From: Sternotherus odoratus
Lineage: Eukaryota > Chordata > Testudines > Kinosternidae
DNA length: 64,000 nt
Direction: 5' to 3'
Assembly: GCA_032164245.1 (NCBI GenBank)
Contig: JAVMKO010000001.1
Span: 79,233,892-79,297,891, forward strand
A program made the translations under genes and the position numbers. The notes beneath the pieces were generated by a model. The model was given only the letters and a program-made list of their open reading frames with translations, made no database searches and had not been told where the DNA came from. Below, in pieces: positions 21,354 through 33,284 of this stretch; position 1 is the first letter of the stretch, and each line of letters opens with the position of its first letter.

Positions 21354-22990
21354 TAAGAACATAAGAATTGCCATACTTGGTCAGACCAAAGATCCATCCA
21401 GCCCAGTATCCTGTCTGCCGACAATGGCCAATGCCAGGTGCCCTGGTGAACTGAACAGGTAATGATCAAGTGATCTCTCTCCTGCCATCCATCACCCCCC
21501 TCTGACAAACAGAGGCTAGGGACACCATTCCTTACCCATCCTGGCTAATAGCCATTAATGGACTTAGCTTCCATGAATGTATCCAGTTCTCTTTTAAAGC
21601 CTTATAGTCCGAGCCTTCACAACTTCCACAGAAGGAGTTCCACAGGTTGACTGTGCTCTGTGTGAAGAAAAACTTTCTTTTATTTGTTTTAAACCTGCTG
21701 CCAATTAATTTCATTTGGTAGCCCCTAGTTCTTGTATTACGGGAACAAGTACCGTATTTTTCGTCTTATAGGACGCTGCGGCCTATAAGACGCCCCCTCG
21801 TTTTTTAATAAAAAATCCGGACCCAAAAAAAAAAAAAAAAAAAAAAAAGCGCCTCGCTCTCCCGTCCCCGCCGCGCGGGCGGGCTGCCGGGAGCGTCCCG
21901 GTTCCCCCCTCCCCGCCGCGGGCGGGCTGCCGGGAGCGTCCCGGTTCCCCCCTCCCCGCCGCGGGCGGGCTGCCGAGGTTCCCCCCGCCCGCGGCGGGGA
22001 GGGGGGAACCGGGGCGCACATTCGCCCTATAAGACGCACCAACTTTTCCCCCCCCGTTTTGGGGAAGAAAAAGTGCGTCTTATAGGGCGAAAAATACGGT
22101 AAATAACGTTTCCTTATTCACTTTCTCCACGCCACTCATGATTTTATATACCTCTATCATATCCCCCCTTAGTCTCCTCTTTTCTAAGCTGAAAAGTCCT
22201 AGCCTCTTTAATCTCTCTTCATATGGGACCCATTACAAACCCCTAATCATTTTAGTTGCCCTTCTCTGAACCTTTTCTAATGCCAGTATATCTTTTTTGA
22301 GATGAGGAGACCACATCTGTGTGCAGTATTCAAGATGTGAGCGTACCATGGATTTATATAAGGGAAATAAGATATTCTCCATCTTAGTCTCTATCCCTTT
22401 TTTAATGATTCCTAACATCCTAGTTGCTTTTTTGACTGCCGCTGCACACTATGTGGAGATCCTCAGAGAACTATCCACAATGACTCCAGGATCTTTTTCC
22501 TGATTAGTTGTAGCTAAATTAGCCCCCATCATATTGTATGTATAGTTGGGGTTATTTTTTCCAATGTGCATTTCTTTACATTTATCCACATTAAATTTCA
22601 TTTGCCATTTTGTTGCCCAATCACTTAGTTTTTTTGAGATCTTTTTGGAGTTCTTCACAGTCTGCTTGGGTCTTAACTATCTTGAGCAGTTTAATGTCAT
22701 CTGCAAACTTTGTCACCTCACTGTTTACCCCTTTCTCCAGATCATTTGTGAATAAGATGAATAGGATTGTTCCTAGGACTGACCCTTGGGGAACACCCCT
22801 CTCCATTCTGAAAATTTACCATTTATTCCTACCCTTTGTTCCCTGTCTTTTAACCACTTTTCAATCCATGAAAGGATCTTCCCTCTTATCCCATGAAAGC
22901 TTAATTTACATAAGAGCCTTTGGTGAGGAACTTTGTCAAAGGCTTTCTGGAAATCTAAGTACACTATGTCCACTGGATCCCACCACTTTC
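21354..22990 (-). mobile_element. 5'-truncated CR1 LINE with decayed reverse transcriptase
   Basis: The minus-strand 3' end shows the direct repeat TTCTTATGTTCTTATG (21354-21369). Upstream in the element are decayed fragments of the reverse transcriptase in several frames: FQKAFDKVPHQRL, GVPQGSVLGTILF, KFADDIKLL (the active-site FADD-type block) and SHLEYCTQMWSPH. Frameshifts and stops break the reading frame, so it is a dead copy. A Tc1-like element sits inside at 21752-22099. It shares orientation with the host gene. Confidence 0.9.
21752..22099. mobile_element. TA-flanked Tc1/mariner-like element, GC-rich, 348 bp
   Basis: The ends are CCGTATTTTTCGTCTTATAG and CTTATAGGGCGAAAAATACGG, flanked by TA on both sides. 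Removing it, with one TA, restores the CR1 sequence GGGAACAAGTAAATAACG. The interior has a poly-A run and about 2.5 tandem copies of a unit near 50 bp (GCGGGCTGCCGGGAGCGTCC and similar). It carries no gene. Confidence 0.88.
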
Positions 22991-22991
22991 C

Positions 22992-23433
22992 TTGAGAGAC
23001 TATTCCATGGCTACCAGAACTCAGTATAAGGAAGTTCTTCCTATTATTAATTGTAAATGTCTTCTTTATTAATTTCATCCCATCACTCTAAGTTATAGCC
23101 CAAAAAATCAGTTCTCTTTCGTGTTTACATACATCAATTATTCGTGGGTTACCATGACCATCCCGTTTAGACATCCCCACTTAGCCAAGCTAGACCTATT
23201 TCACTTTTTAAAAATCTTCCCTCATCAATTAAATCCCTCCAGCATCCTGATCATTATGGTTGCTCTTCTATGAATTCCTTCTAATATATTCTGGTAGTAC
23301 AGTGCCATGATTTGAAAACAGTGTTCTAGATAAGGCCATGTAGAGAGGGAATATTAGGAACACAGGACTGGAAGGGACCTCCTAGGTCACTGAGTCCACT
23401 TCCCTGCTATCACAAGCAACCCCATCATATAGT
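22992..23433 (-). repeat. CR1 LINE 3' fragments (old)
   Basis: AGTATAAGGAAGTTCTTCC and TTAATTTCATCCCATCACTC are CR1 3' words. At 23360-23400, GACTGGAAGGGACCTCC starts another CR1 3' end, which resumes at 24269 after an inserted LTR-like element. Confidence 0.6.
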
Positions 23434-24268
23434 TGTCATAAGTGTGGAATGTTGTTTGCCTGTATGGGGTTAATTTTACCTAAGAGAGGGTGACGCAGAA
23501 GCCCCATCCCACGAGGGAGGGAGGGAGGATTAGTTTCAGTTTCCCTCCATCCCAGTTTGGGGCAAGAGCCATTTTTCTTCGCTCTCTGGCTATGGAGAGC
23601 AGGACTTCTATTTTTTCCTTCCTATATTCCTAAGTAACTGAACTGTGAGTAACATCTTAATTTTCATAAGCTTTTGTGCCTGGTCTGGGGGTGTCACTAC
23701 CTTCTCAGGGGGAGAAATCTAGAGGGAGGAGTGAGAGAGCCCTATATCTGTAAAGTGGTCTTGTAAGTGTATGCTTTGTTCTCTTTTCTTTATTAAATCT
23801 TTTTTAGCTATAAAAAGTGTTTGGTTCTTCTCATAAAGGAATCCTAGCTTTGGATGGGCAACTCATGGTTAGTAAGCTTGGGTATCTAAAAGACAGACTC
23901 ACAGCGTGAGCTGGTGAGTTGAGGCTCTCTCCTGAAGGCAGGAGAGAAGGGCTGCACTCGGAGGTTGTATCTCATCCCTCCCGGTACAAGAAAGAGTGAG
24001 GGGGAGTGGGGAGTAAAGCAGCATCTGAGTGTCCCGGACTCTAAAGAGAGAGAGGGAGTTTGGGGGAGTCCGTGTGCCCCCCTCCAGGGTCTTGGAGATT
24101 CACACAGATGGTGGCAGCTTGGGTACCCCAATTTCCCAACTGGTAGAGTGTGGGTTTTGGGGGTGTAACGACTTAACTTAGGCTGGGGAAGCAGTTTATA
24201 GTTAAGGGACCATAGAAAAGACTCTCCTCTGTTCCTCAGAGTCCAGAGAGAGGGAAGACACTCTTACA
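23434..24268. mobile_element. Probable solo LTR, 835 bp
   Basis: It starts TGTCATAAGTG and ends CACTCTTACA, so it has TG and CA termini with related inverted ends. The flanks ATAGT (23429-23433) and AGAGT (24269-24273) agree at 4 of 5 bases. The flanking sequences join into one CR1 3' end (CCCATCATATAG with TCCCATTCATAAAC). TTTATTAAATC and GCTATAAAAAG occur inside. There is no coding region. Confidence 0.55.
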
Positions 24269-25095
24269 AGAGTCCCATTCATAAACATATCAAGCCTCCT
24301 TTTAAGACTAATTAGGTTGCTTGCCCCAGTACTCCTATTGGAAAGATGGCCCAGAATCTTAATCCTCTGATGGTTAGAAACCTTCTTCTAATTTCTAGTC
24401 TAGATTTACTCTTGGCATATGAAGCCCAAAATTATAACAACCTTGAATGCTGCCATTGCACGTTGCAAACTCATCTTGTCTTTGCTGCCTGCTCTCACTC
24501 CCATGGGCAGGAATTTTCAGAAGAGTGCAGCACCCATGACTGGGAGGAGAGTTTCCAAAGAACTCAGGCACCAAAACACATAGCCAGATTTGCAAAAGAT
24601 CTCAGCTTACTGGGTGCACATTGGATGCTGAGGCCTTTTGAAAGTCTGGCCCCAATTTAGTTGCCTAAATGTGGCACTAAACTCTTTTGAAAACGAGGCC
24701 CTGTGTCTATCTCACCACTGGTATCTCCCAGAGTCCTCCTCCCTTGTATTGAATACTTGTGTTTCAGATCATTCCCTTCCCCCACTCCAGTTTTCTCCTT
24801 TTGTTACTTTCTGCCCAGGTATCCACTCTCTCTCCATCCTTTTGTATTATTTCTCTGTCCTGCCTAGTGTCTGCAACTACTCAAGCTTTACTATCGTCTG
24901 CAAATCTCTCCTTGATGTGCTTTGCTCCTTCTTCCACATCATTAATGAAGAATTTTTAAAAGACGTTCAATAAGATTTCTGACAAAAGGGCCTATCGGTG
25001 ATATTGGCTGCACCTCACTAGACACTTGCTTCCAGCTCAGCACATTCCCATTTATCATTAGCCTTTGTTTACAGCCTTTTAGCCAGTTTTCACTC
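24269..25095 (-). repeat. Old CR1 LINE 3' region, continued
   Basis: AAACATATCAAGCCTCCTTT and TTAGAAACCTTCTTCTAATT are CR1 3' sequence. After an unclassified insert at about 24440-24690 (CTTTTGAAAGTCTGGCCCC), CR1-like words resume: CTACTCAAGCTTTACTATCG, TGCAAATCTC and CCTATCGGTGATATTGG. The copy is heavily decayed. Confidence 0.6.
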
Positions 25096-27556
25096 CACAG
25101 GACAGTCCTTCTATCCAAGGAAATTTATTTTTTCATTTAATTTTGAGAGTGCCTCTTCATCCAGAACTAGTGCACACAGCACCATATATCTTTGTAGACA
25201 GACAGAGATATAAATGTGTGATAGCAGAATAGAAACTAAAACACTATTAGTTCAACACAGAGACTGCTAGAGTGGACAGAAGTAGAATTCAGAAGAGGGA
25301 CCAGTGTAAGAAAGAAATGCCTAGAGGTGCCTGTATGGCAAGTTATTGGGCTCTATAAAGGGGTACGTGGATGAAATTCTATGGCCTGTGTTATGCAAGA
25401 AGGCAGACTAGATTATGACGATGGCTTTAACATTTCTGCATCTAGGTTTGTGAGCCTGATTCTAATCTCACGCTGGTTTTCCCCGAGTGTAATTGCATTG
25501 ATTCTAGTGGAGTTACTCCTTATTTACACTGGTATCAGAGAGATAAGAATGCAGGGATTCATTTTGATCTGTTTAGCTTTGTTTTTAGTTCTGGGCCCCA
25601 ATAATTAAAATTTCGTTGGCACACATCCTCAGGAGACAGCCTGTCAACTGGGTTTCTTTCATTTAGTTTTTTGCCTGTTCTCACCTGTAATCAACTTCCC
25701 CTCCGCTCTGGAGAAGGGAATGAAGCCACTGAGGTATGACATGGGCACTGTGGGAGAGCCCTAAGACGGTCTTGGTCATTGCGGATAGCCTAATAAAAAT
25801 GGGAGCAGTGGGCATTAGAAGGGGAAGAAGAGACTTCTTGTTATATGGTAAGGAAGAAAAACTCAGTATATAAAACCTGGGGAGAAATGATGAGTATCAC
25901 AATGTCTTTCGTGACAGCTGCTTTCACTGAGCAGGACATGACCTGAAATACCAAAGAGACACCGTGGGACAAATTCATTGCTGGTGTAACTCCACTGTCT
26001 TCAATGGCATGAAATTGGCCCACTGCATCAAATCCTCTCCCCTGTTATAACCACCATGATACCTGTGCCATATACAGTGGTTACTTCCTGCGGTGACACG
26101 GGCAATCCTTGTCTACCTTACTGTGCTCTATAGTTATCAAAACTGAATCAAGAAAGAGGAGATGCAGAGGAAGAGGGAAAAGGGAAAGGGAAAGGAAGAG
26201 AAGTGGAGTGTAATAAAGATGTGACACGCAGGTAAGAGGCTAGTTTCTGTTTCCCAGCCCCTGCCCCATGAGATGGGGCAGGGTTACAAAAGATTATACC
26301 CCGTCACATGGCAGAAATCAGTGTCCATTGACTGCAGGGGAAAGACGGAAAGAGAGAAGTGTCATATGAACACAGCAGATACGTAGCTGGATCTTGTGTA
26401 TGGTACTCCTCCTCACCCCCTCCCCTCCACAGCGAAACAAACACCAAGGTGGGCCCATTTCTCAGAAGTTATTGGGAGGTATCTCCCAATATTGGGAGAT
26501 ATTGCCAATGGGTATTGGCAGTTATCCGAGCCAAACCAGCAGGAAAGCCATTTAGCTGGGCCAGGAAGCTGTAGAAAGCTGCTTGTGCCTCCAGGTTCAG
26601 GCTCAGCCTATCAGATTCTGACAGCTCAATCCCCAGCGGAGCTCCCAGCCCTGACTCATACATGCTGCATATACACAGCGCTGCAGAGGTGGGAACCAGA
26701 ACAAGAGGGAAAGGAGAAAGTGCGCAGCAAGGAACAGATAAAATACGCCATTGTTGTTCACCCCCACGCAGAGCTGGGCTGCTGTATTTTTAAATGAGAG
26801 GAAACTGAAGAATGGTGCAGAAGGTAGTAGAGATTAACCTCCTCACTCCTGTTCCCACCTGATCTCCCTGCTCATCCACCCCCCACCACACATCTCACCA
26901 TGACTCTACAGGTGGTCTCACCCCTTCCCTATTCTTATGTGAGGGGGGGGGAAATCTTACTTTATTGCTAACTCCCAGCTCCAGCACTTAGATCATCAAT
27001 TGTGCACTATAGACAGAAACACTCCACATGTAGCCTTACACACTCCTCACAACCCAGCCGGGCAGTCTCTGCACAGCCCTTTTAGAAGAAGTTTCTTTTG
27101 GAGGGTGGGAAGGAGGCGGTTGGAAACCAAATGAAGGCTGAGAATCTCAGGTACACAGGAACTTAGCCTACACCTGGATTGGAACTAGAGGCGCTGTGTC
27201 CCATTCTCCCAACATCTCAGAGTTCTTCGGTATTCACTTCCAAACTGAGGCTAGATTGGTGACTGAGAGCTGGGAGGCTAAGTATCCCAAACTTATTTCC
27301 CAGTTCTTGAGTCAGCCAATGGCCCACCAGCTGGGACTGGAATCTAGGGAGCATGGTTTTGGTGATCCACACAGAGTATACATGCATACCTGTCTTAGAG
27401 GCAACAAAGTCCATCCAGCTACCTGGAGGTCCAGGGCAGGACAATCAATGGGGGAAGAGATCCCAGACACAACAGCAGAGTAATGCATAAAAACGGCACA
27501 GATAAGGGTGAAGTGCAGATGAAATGGGGTGCCAGTGAGAGGGAAGAACGACTTAC

Positions 27557-27654
27557 TAGGCACCCGGTTGATGGCTTTGAGGGGCCTCAGGACACGGACA
27601 GTACGGATTGCAGACAAGTTAATGTTTTGGAGGTCCAGGGAATATTCCACCATC
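27557..27654 (-). CDS. CACNA1I: CACNA1I exon 4: IS3-S4 loop and voltage sensor IS4
   Basis: This 98-bp exon encodes the end of S3 ([13 protein letters not shown]) and then [20 protein letters not shown]. Arg or Lys occurs every third position (R..R..R..K), the hallmark of an S4 helix that moves in the membrane field and opens the pore. The acceptor is CTGTTGCAG|GATGG and the donor is CCTA|GTAAGT. The exon joins in phase 2 upstream and phase 1 downstream. It stands alone between two introns of more than 20 kb. The open frame runs well beyond both splice sites by chance, so the flanking translation is not coding. Confidence 0.96.
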
Positions 27655-28689
27655 CTGCAACAGGAGAGACAGAGAGTGAGTTTAAAACAATATAAGACCC
27701 AGTTTGAGCGACAGGTCTGACACCAGCAGGAGGAAGTGAGGGGACCTCGAGATGAGAGGGCAGGGCTGTTCGTGCCCTCCGTGCAGTGCAAAAACCTGTC
27801 AATGCATCCGTGTTTTCCCATCCAGCTGCTGGGGAAAGCGTTAAAGACAAGGGGTGCCTCATGACCACATCCATAATCAGCCTCAGTGGGGAGCACATTA
27901 GCATGAGAGGTGGAGGAAATGAATGACAACTGGCTTTACAAAGCACAGGGTGCCTTTTTATTCAAGAGTTTCTGGCAACAGCGTAAGTCCTGAGAGTGGA
28001 GCTAGAGTCCTCGGGAGCCCTACAAGAGCAGAACTCTAGTCCCCAGAACCCCAAGGTAGAAAATTCAGCCCTTCAATCCACACATTTTGGAATGGAAATG
28101 AGAGAGAGTGCAGCCGGGACCAGCCATCAGGCTCCAACTCAGCCGACTGCAACGACCCCAGCCTGGCACTTACTTACCTGTGGCGACTGTCACAAAGGGA
28201 AGGGCTGCATAAGAACAGACAAGAGGATGGTGGCAGAACAGCAGGCACCCCACAGGTGACCTCTGCAGAGAGATGGGCTGGAGTCCACTGGCAGCTGGAT
28301 AGTCTAGAGCACAGCAGCCACCTTCCCTTCCCCCACCTCCCTGGACTGTGTCCCACTGCAGCTGGACTTACCGTGGGACACACATCCATGGATTCCCATA
28401 GCAAGGATCTAATCAAAGATCCTTATAGCACTGGGTAGGGCCCATGAGCAGGAGGAGTGATCGCACCTCAGCTGTACCCAGTTGGACACCATCCTAAGGG
28501 GAATAGCCTTATTTTATGAGATATACAGGATCTGGATTTTTTTAAACTTGCAACCTACGCAGCGAGTTCTCTCCCCAAATAACCTTGAGAACTGAGCAGC
28601 TATGAGTAATGCATTGGCATTAACCCACCCCTGCCAGGCAGACAAATATTAAGGAAACATTCCTTTTTTTTAATAAGCAGAGAGGAGAG

Positions 28690-28860
28690 GAAACATAGGC
28701 CTCAGAAGGCACTTATTGCAAGAGGATCTCAAAACACTTTATACACATTAATTAATTTAGGCTCAGGACCCCTCTGGAAGGTAGGCAAGCATTGTTATTC
28801 CCAATTTACATGAAAGGAAACTGAGGCACACAGCAGTAAAGTGACTGTCCTCAGCTTGGC
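28690..28860 (-). repeat. MIR-type SINE fragment, reverse
   Basis: ATCTCAAAACACTTTATACA, TTATTCCCAATTTACATG and GGAAACTGAGGCACACAG appear in the order expected for a reversed MIR 3' half. Confidence 0.65.
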
Positions 28861-29155
28861 CTCTGAGTCAGATTGAGGCCTTTGGACCTCAGGACACCTT
28901 TCACCAGCACCAAATCCACTTTATATTAAAATACCAAGTTGCTTTGTTTCAATTCTTTTGAGCACTATGACCCCTCTACCCGGATTGATCCCTACAATCC
29001 ATCATCTCATTTCCCCTCCTTCCTCTCCCCCTCCCCGCCAAAGGACATGAAGAGCAGGTGTCTACTTTTTTACCTAAACTTTTCACAAAAGGACTTGTGG
29101 GAGTGATAGATTTTCAGACAAAATGGGGTAAACCTGTCGAGGTGTTGTGATTATT

Positions 29156-29174
29156 TTCTCTCTCTCTCTCTCTC
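29156..29174. repeat. (CT)n microsatellite
   Basis: An uninterrupted run of CT dinucleotides follows TTATTTT. Confidence 0.9.
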
Positions 29175-29430
29175 CCACCGCTCTGTTCTCTCTCATACTT
29201 TTAGAGTAATTGAGTGAAATAATTCTTTTCCTGAAATGCAGCGGTGTTGATCTATCCCCCTGGAGCTGTCAGCTCCACACACAGTGAACACAGAGAGAGA
29301 GAGAGAAGGGATTTTGTGCAGATAATCAAAATATTCATAAAGGAAACACAAATCAGCCCACAGAAAGCATGAATGATGGACAGGGATTGAAGATGTGAAC
29401 AGCAGTTGAGGAAGTACATACACAGCAATA

Positions 29431-29450
29431 CACACACACACACACACAGA
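29431..29450. repeat. (AC)n microsatellite
   Basis: An AC dinucleotide run sits inside CAATACACACACACACACAC. A short (GA)n run is at 29293-29308. Confidence 0.9.
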
Positions 29451-29570
29451 CTTATATATGTACATGTAGACATACAAGCATGCACATAAAGAAACAGGCC
29501 TCCACAAAGAGTTACACACTTGCAGCTGTTTTTTTCTCTCACTTCCCATGAGCACACTAGGGGGAAAAGG

Positions 29571-29752
29571 TACTATCTTGTATTGGCCCGACTTCTGTTG
29601 GTGAGAGAGACATGCTTTTCAGCTACACAGAGCTCTTCCATTAGCTCAAAAGCTTGTCTCTTTCACCAACAGAAGTTGGTCCAATAAAATACATTATTTA
29701 ACTCACCTCACCCCTCTCATATCCTGGGACCAACATAGCTACAACAACACTG
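29571..29752. mobile_element. Palindromic MITE family B, full copy
   Basis: The left arm GTATTGGCCCGACTTCTGTT with GGTGAGAGAGACATGCTTTT is mirrored by AAAAGCTTGTCTCTTTCACC and AACAGAAGTTGGTCCAATAA. The right tail reads CATATCCTGGGACCAACATA and GCTACAACAACACTG. Copies or halves are at 8053-8125, 10169-10260 and 57190-57353. Confidence 0.75.
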
Positions 29753-31063
29753 TAACCATGAGGACACTGTCAGCTGCATCCCCTATGGAGATGTGTGGTG
29801 GGGCGGGGTGAGGGCTGCGAAAACAAGGGGTTTCCTCTCTGACAAACAGCTGAACAATCCAAAACAAATTATGTCAAGCAGATATCAAATAAGCAAACAA
29901 TCCTAATGTAAAACCTTGTCATTTGGCCTTCGTTGAACTACAAGTCCCCACGTGAAAGATCCAATTGCTCTCCCAGCACATGAGCGCAGCCGAAAGGCCC
30001 AATCTCGTAATGAACTCGCTGCTGGGTATGTGTACGTTACTTCCCTGTACTGGAGGGAATCAGACCTTGTCAACTACAGTGCTATAACTGAGCTCCTCTT
30101 CCAACTGACGTTTGGAGCAGGAGGGTCTAGCTGTCGTTACAAAGTTCCCAGTAGCCACAGGGTCAGCATGTGGCAATCTAGGTGGCTCTGGATTTGTTAC
30201 ACTAGAGTTTTGTGTGGTCGAAAGATCCTGGAGCAGTCAGTCTCAGTGCCAGGTGTCACCGAAAAAGAACAACTGGTTCCCAGGAAAGGGAGGGGAGGGG
30301 ATTATTCTTTTGAGAGAAAGTTTGACTCTCTCTAGGGTTTTGCAGAGAGCAACTTCTAACAGAGGTGAGCTCAGCTCCTACCACTTTTGCCAGAGGTTTC
30401 AGGTCATCTGATAGAAGAGCCACTTACAGTTTCTCATGAGGATTCTCAGTAACAGCCTTGACTGGGGTAACAAGCAGGACATGCAAGCACACCAGCACTG
30501 GATGACAAAGGGTCCCGGCTAATTGGTTATGTCCACTATGTTCAGCTCAGAGATATCAGCTATAACAGGGACCCCCTGAGCCTCCACATCTCACAGTTCC
30601 AGATCTCCTCTGCTTCAGCAGTTTTCCTGCCTCAGGACCACTCCTTGATACGGATCTCTCATTCCTGATGTCTCTAGTCTTGGCATTACCTTATGTTAAT
30701 TTCTCCCCCCACGCCCCAAGTGATGCCATACACACAGACTCAAGGAGGGAGGAGACTGGGATGAGGCAAACCCCCTGCCCAGGAAGGAATCTACTGTCTG
30801 TGTGAGCAATTCAAATTTCACCTCCATCCCCTTTCCAACTGGGATCTTTCAAAGACACAGGTAATTTCAGCAGGTGGACCTGCAGAACCCCACTAATTTA
30901 TAATTCTGCTGTTTGCTTTTCTACCCTTCCCCTGCCATCCTATTCCCCCACCTCCCCGGACTGTATTTCTACTGGTGGTATTCAGTACATGGAGGGAAGC
31001 TGGGCTGCACCAGAAGAGTGCATCACCTGATGTCATAATCTTCCCGATGTTACAATAGGAGAG

Positions 31064-31077
31064 GTTACCATGGAGAC
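31064..31077. promoter_or_regulatory. X-box-like (RFX) palindrome
   Basis: GTTACCATGGAGAC keeps both half sites of the X-box with two changes in the second half. It lies in apparently unique intron 3 sequence. Confidence 0.35.
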
Positions 31078-32239
31078 TGACTGGGATGTCACTGAGAATG
31101 AGTAGCCAGGAACAGGCTAACCATTAGGAAACCAGGTTCACATGTGCCACACAAGTGTTTGAAGCTCATGTAACATTTGCCTTCAAACTCCTGGTTCACC
31201 TAACACCCACACCCTACCAGCGGCGAGCCTGATCTGCACAGGGATCAGGATTTTATGGCTGACCCCATTCAACAGAGTTCACTAGACCAAAACTCAGGGG
31301 AAAGGGGGCCCAGCTGTGAAGTTTGAATTTAAATCCCCATTGCAATAATGGGCCTGAACATTTATCCTGGATCCAGCGACTCCCATGAATTGGGAGAGAG
31401 CGTTGAAATCTGAAGCTGGATCAGAATTTCACAGCTAGCACCCAAAACTTTGGACCTGAACAAGGGGAAGTTTGGGTCTGCATCTGAACTTTGCGGATTT
31501 GACCCATCACTTCCCCCTGGCTATACGCAAGAGTTTGGGAAACAATGTTGATCACAATATATTGCAGGTGTTATAATTTAACTAGAGCAGGATCAAATTA
31601 AGGCCAGCCAAGACATCCACCACCTTCTCCCCTAATCCTCCCTTTGTCACAGACCAGCTTGACAAGAAAGCCTGATTATATATTCCAATTTAGCTTCTCT
31701 CTGCATCTTGTAGTCTCTGTTCTTTTATCGTAATTGCTGCTGGTGTCTTCAGGCCCAGAAGCAGTCAAGCAAAGCAAACGGCCCAACAAAAACCTGTACC
31801 GGGATTTGAATGTTCTCTCCCGCCACCCCCCTCAAGTAAATGGCAGCTCACCTCCACCATTGAACAGATGTTACTTGGCCTTTGGTTGTGGGTGGGTGAG
31901 TGCAGGAAGGGATTAGGGAGCTGGAACTACTGCTAAATCAGTGGGAAACCCCTGAGCTGTGAAGGGATTTGAGCAGAGAGCTGTCAAGATAATTGAATTT
32001 GTACAGTAATGCCTCTCCACCTAGAGACTATATTCCCCTTTAAGGTTTCTGTGAGACACTTCTCGGAAAGGGAGGGGGAACAATGCGACCCCAAAAAACT
32101 AACTAAGCTACGCAGTGGGAATGAAAGGTAGGTGTAGGGGGGCAAAGGATGGTGAATGGTGACCGTGGGGAATGGCAGAGTAGTGCTCAAGATATAGCAA
32201 CTCAGAACTACTTCCAGTTCAAGACACTCTCAACGGAAG

Positions 32240-32830
32240 TCGCTGTAAGGAACGGGGCAGGAACGCTGGCTGGGGGGTGGGGTCGGGGTGGGGAATTGGG
32301 TGAGAGCAACTGGCTGTGGGGGGGGGTCGCTGGAGGGAACGGGATGGTAGGTCTGGCTGGGTGGGTCGCTGTTGGGAACGGGGTGGGAGCGTTGGCTGTG
32401 GGGGGTTGCTGTAGGGAATGGGGAAGGATCACTGGGTGTGGAGAGGAGTTGCTGCAGGGAACAGGGTGGGAGCACTGGCTGGGGGAGGTGCTGGAATAGG
32501 GTGACCAGACAGCAAATGTGAAAAATCGGGACAGTGGGTGGGGGGTAATAGGAGCCCATATAAGAAAAAGACCCCAAAATCAGGACAGTCCCTATAAAAT
32601 TGGGACATCTGGTCACCCTATGCTGGAAGGAATGGGATGGGAGGGCAAGAGTCTGTATGGGGAATGGGCTGGAATGGCTGGGTGTGGGGAGACAGTCACC
32701 GTAGGGAACAGGATGGGAGCACTGGCTGTGGGGGTCACTGGAGGGAATGGGGCAGGAGTGCTGGCTGTGGGGGGAGTTGCTGGAGGGCACGGGAGGGGGG
32801 GAGCTGCCTGTGGGGATGTGCTGGCAGTGG
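32240..32830 (+). repeat. G-rich minisatellite interrupted by a MITE
   Basis: Variant units of roughly 45-55 bp follow GGGAACGGGGTGGGAGC, CTGGCTGTGGGGGG and TCGCTGTAGG. I count about nine or ten, with variable lengths. G runs are on the plus strand, the template strand for CACNA1I, so the pre-mRNA is C-rich. The array is split by MITE family C copy 2 at 32497-32620. Confidence 0.8.
32497..32620 (+). mobile_element. MITE family C, copy 2 (124 bp), perfect target duplication
   Basis: The ends are TAGGGTGACCAGACAGC and ACATCTGGTCACCCTA. Both flanks are exactly TGCTGGAA (32489-32496 and 32621-32628), a perfect 8-bp duplication. The target is a unit of the surrounding minisatellite. Confidence 0.93.
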
Positions 32831-33284
32831 GGAGGTGCTGCCTGAAAGGGAACAGTTACTAGAGAAGTGGGAATGAAAGGAGTTAAAACAAAAAAGCCTC
32901 ATGCAAATCTGACCCCCACCCTCTTGCTGAGATTGGCTTTCAGATCCCTATCCACAGAGCAGTTGACATGACTTTTCAGGCATGCAGCATTAATTAGTAG
33001 GAGTTTGGGGTGGTGCGTAAAAAATCCATTGTGACATCTCCGAGGCAGGGCCAGCGGCTCTCGTCAAGGAAAGTTACTTCAATTCTTCCTGTGCTTTATA
33101 TGCCCAGGAAGGGGCCAGTTAGTCATTTCAAGAAGAAGAGGGGGCAACGAAGGGTGAAAACAGAAAAAGGAAAAGGTGGGCAGAGGTGAGACACGGTTTT
33201 TGCCCTGTACATTTCAGCTGTCAAAATCAATATGATATTTGCTCCACAGAATTCTAAAGTAACAGGCGTCTGTAGTTTCAGATG

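Larger units (their letters stand above)
7386..27556 (-). other. Intron 4 (20.2 kb)
   Basis: This long intron separates the S4 and S5 exons. Named repeats inside it are listed separately. Stretches with no feature I can identify include 7512-8050, 8600-9660, 11620-13140, 13260-15550 and 25600-27556. The block 8590-8790 is rich in TAATTA-like words and looks unlike the repeats around it. An AT-rich segment at 19645-20055 resembles an old dispersed sauropsid repeat. Short segments at 25450-25560 and 25975-26030 share GGAGTTACTCC-type words with 1070-1110. Confidence 0.75.

Noticed and set aside
21354..22990. Active reverse transcriptase gene
   Set aside because: The CR1 fragments lie in several frames with stops and are split by another transposon, so it is a dead copy.
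27312..27929. 205-codon minus-strand frame containing the S4 voltage sensor
   Set aside because: Only 27557-27654 is coding. AG acceptor and GT donor bound the exon exactly, and the flanking translation has no similarity to the channel.
29431..29450. Array-like repeat resembling CRISPR
   Set aside because: It is a plain (AC)n microsatellite in a vertebrate intron, with no spacers.
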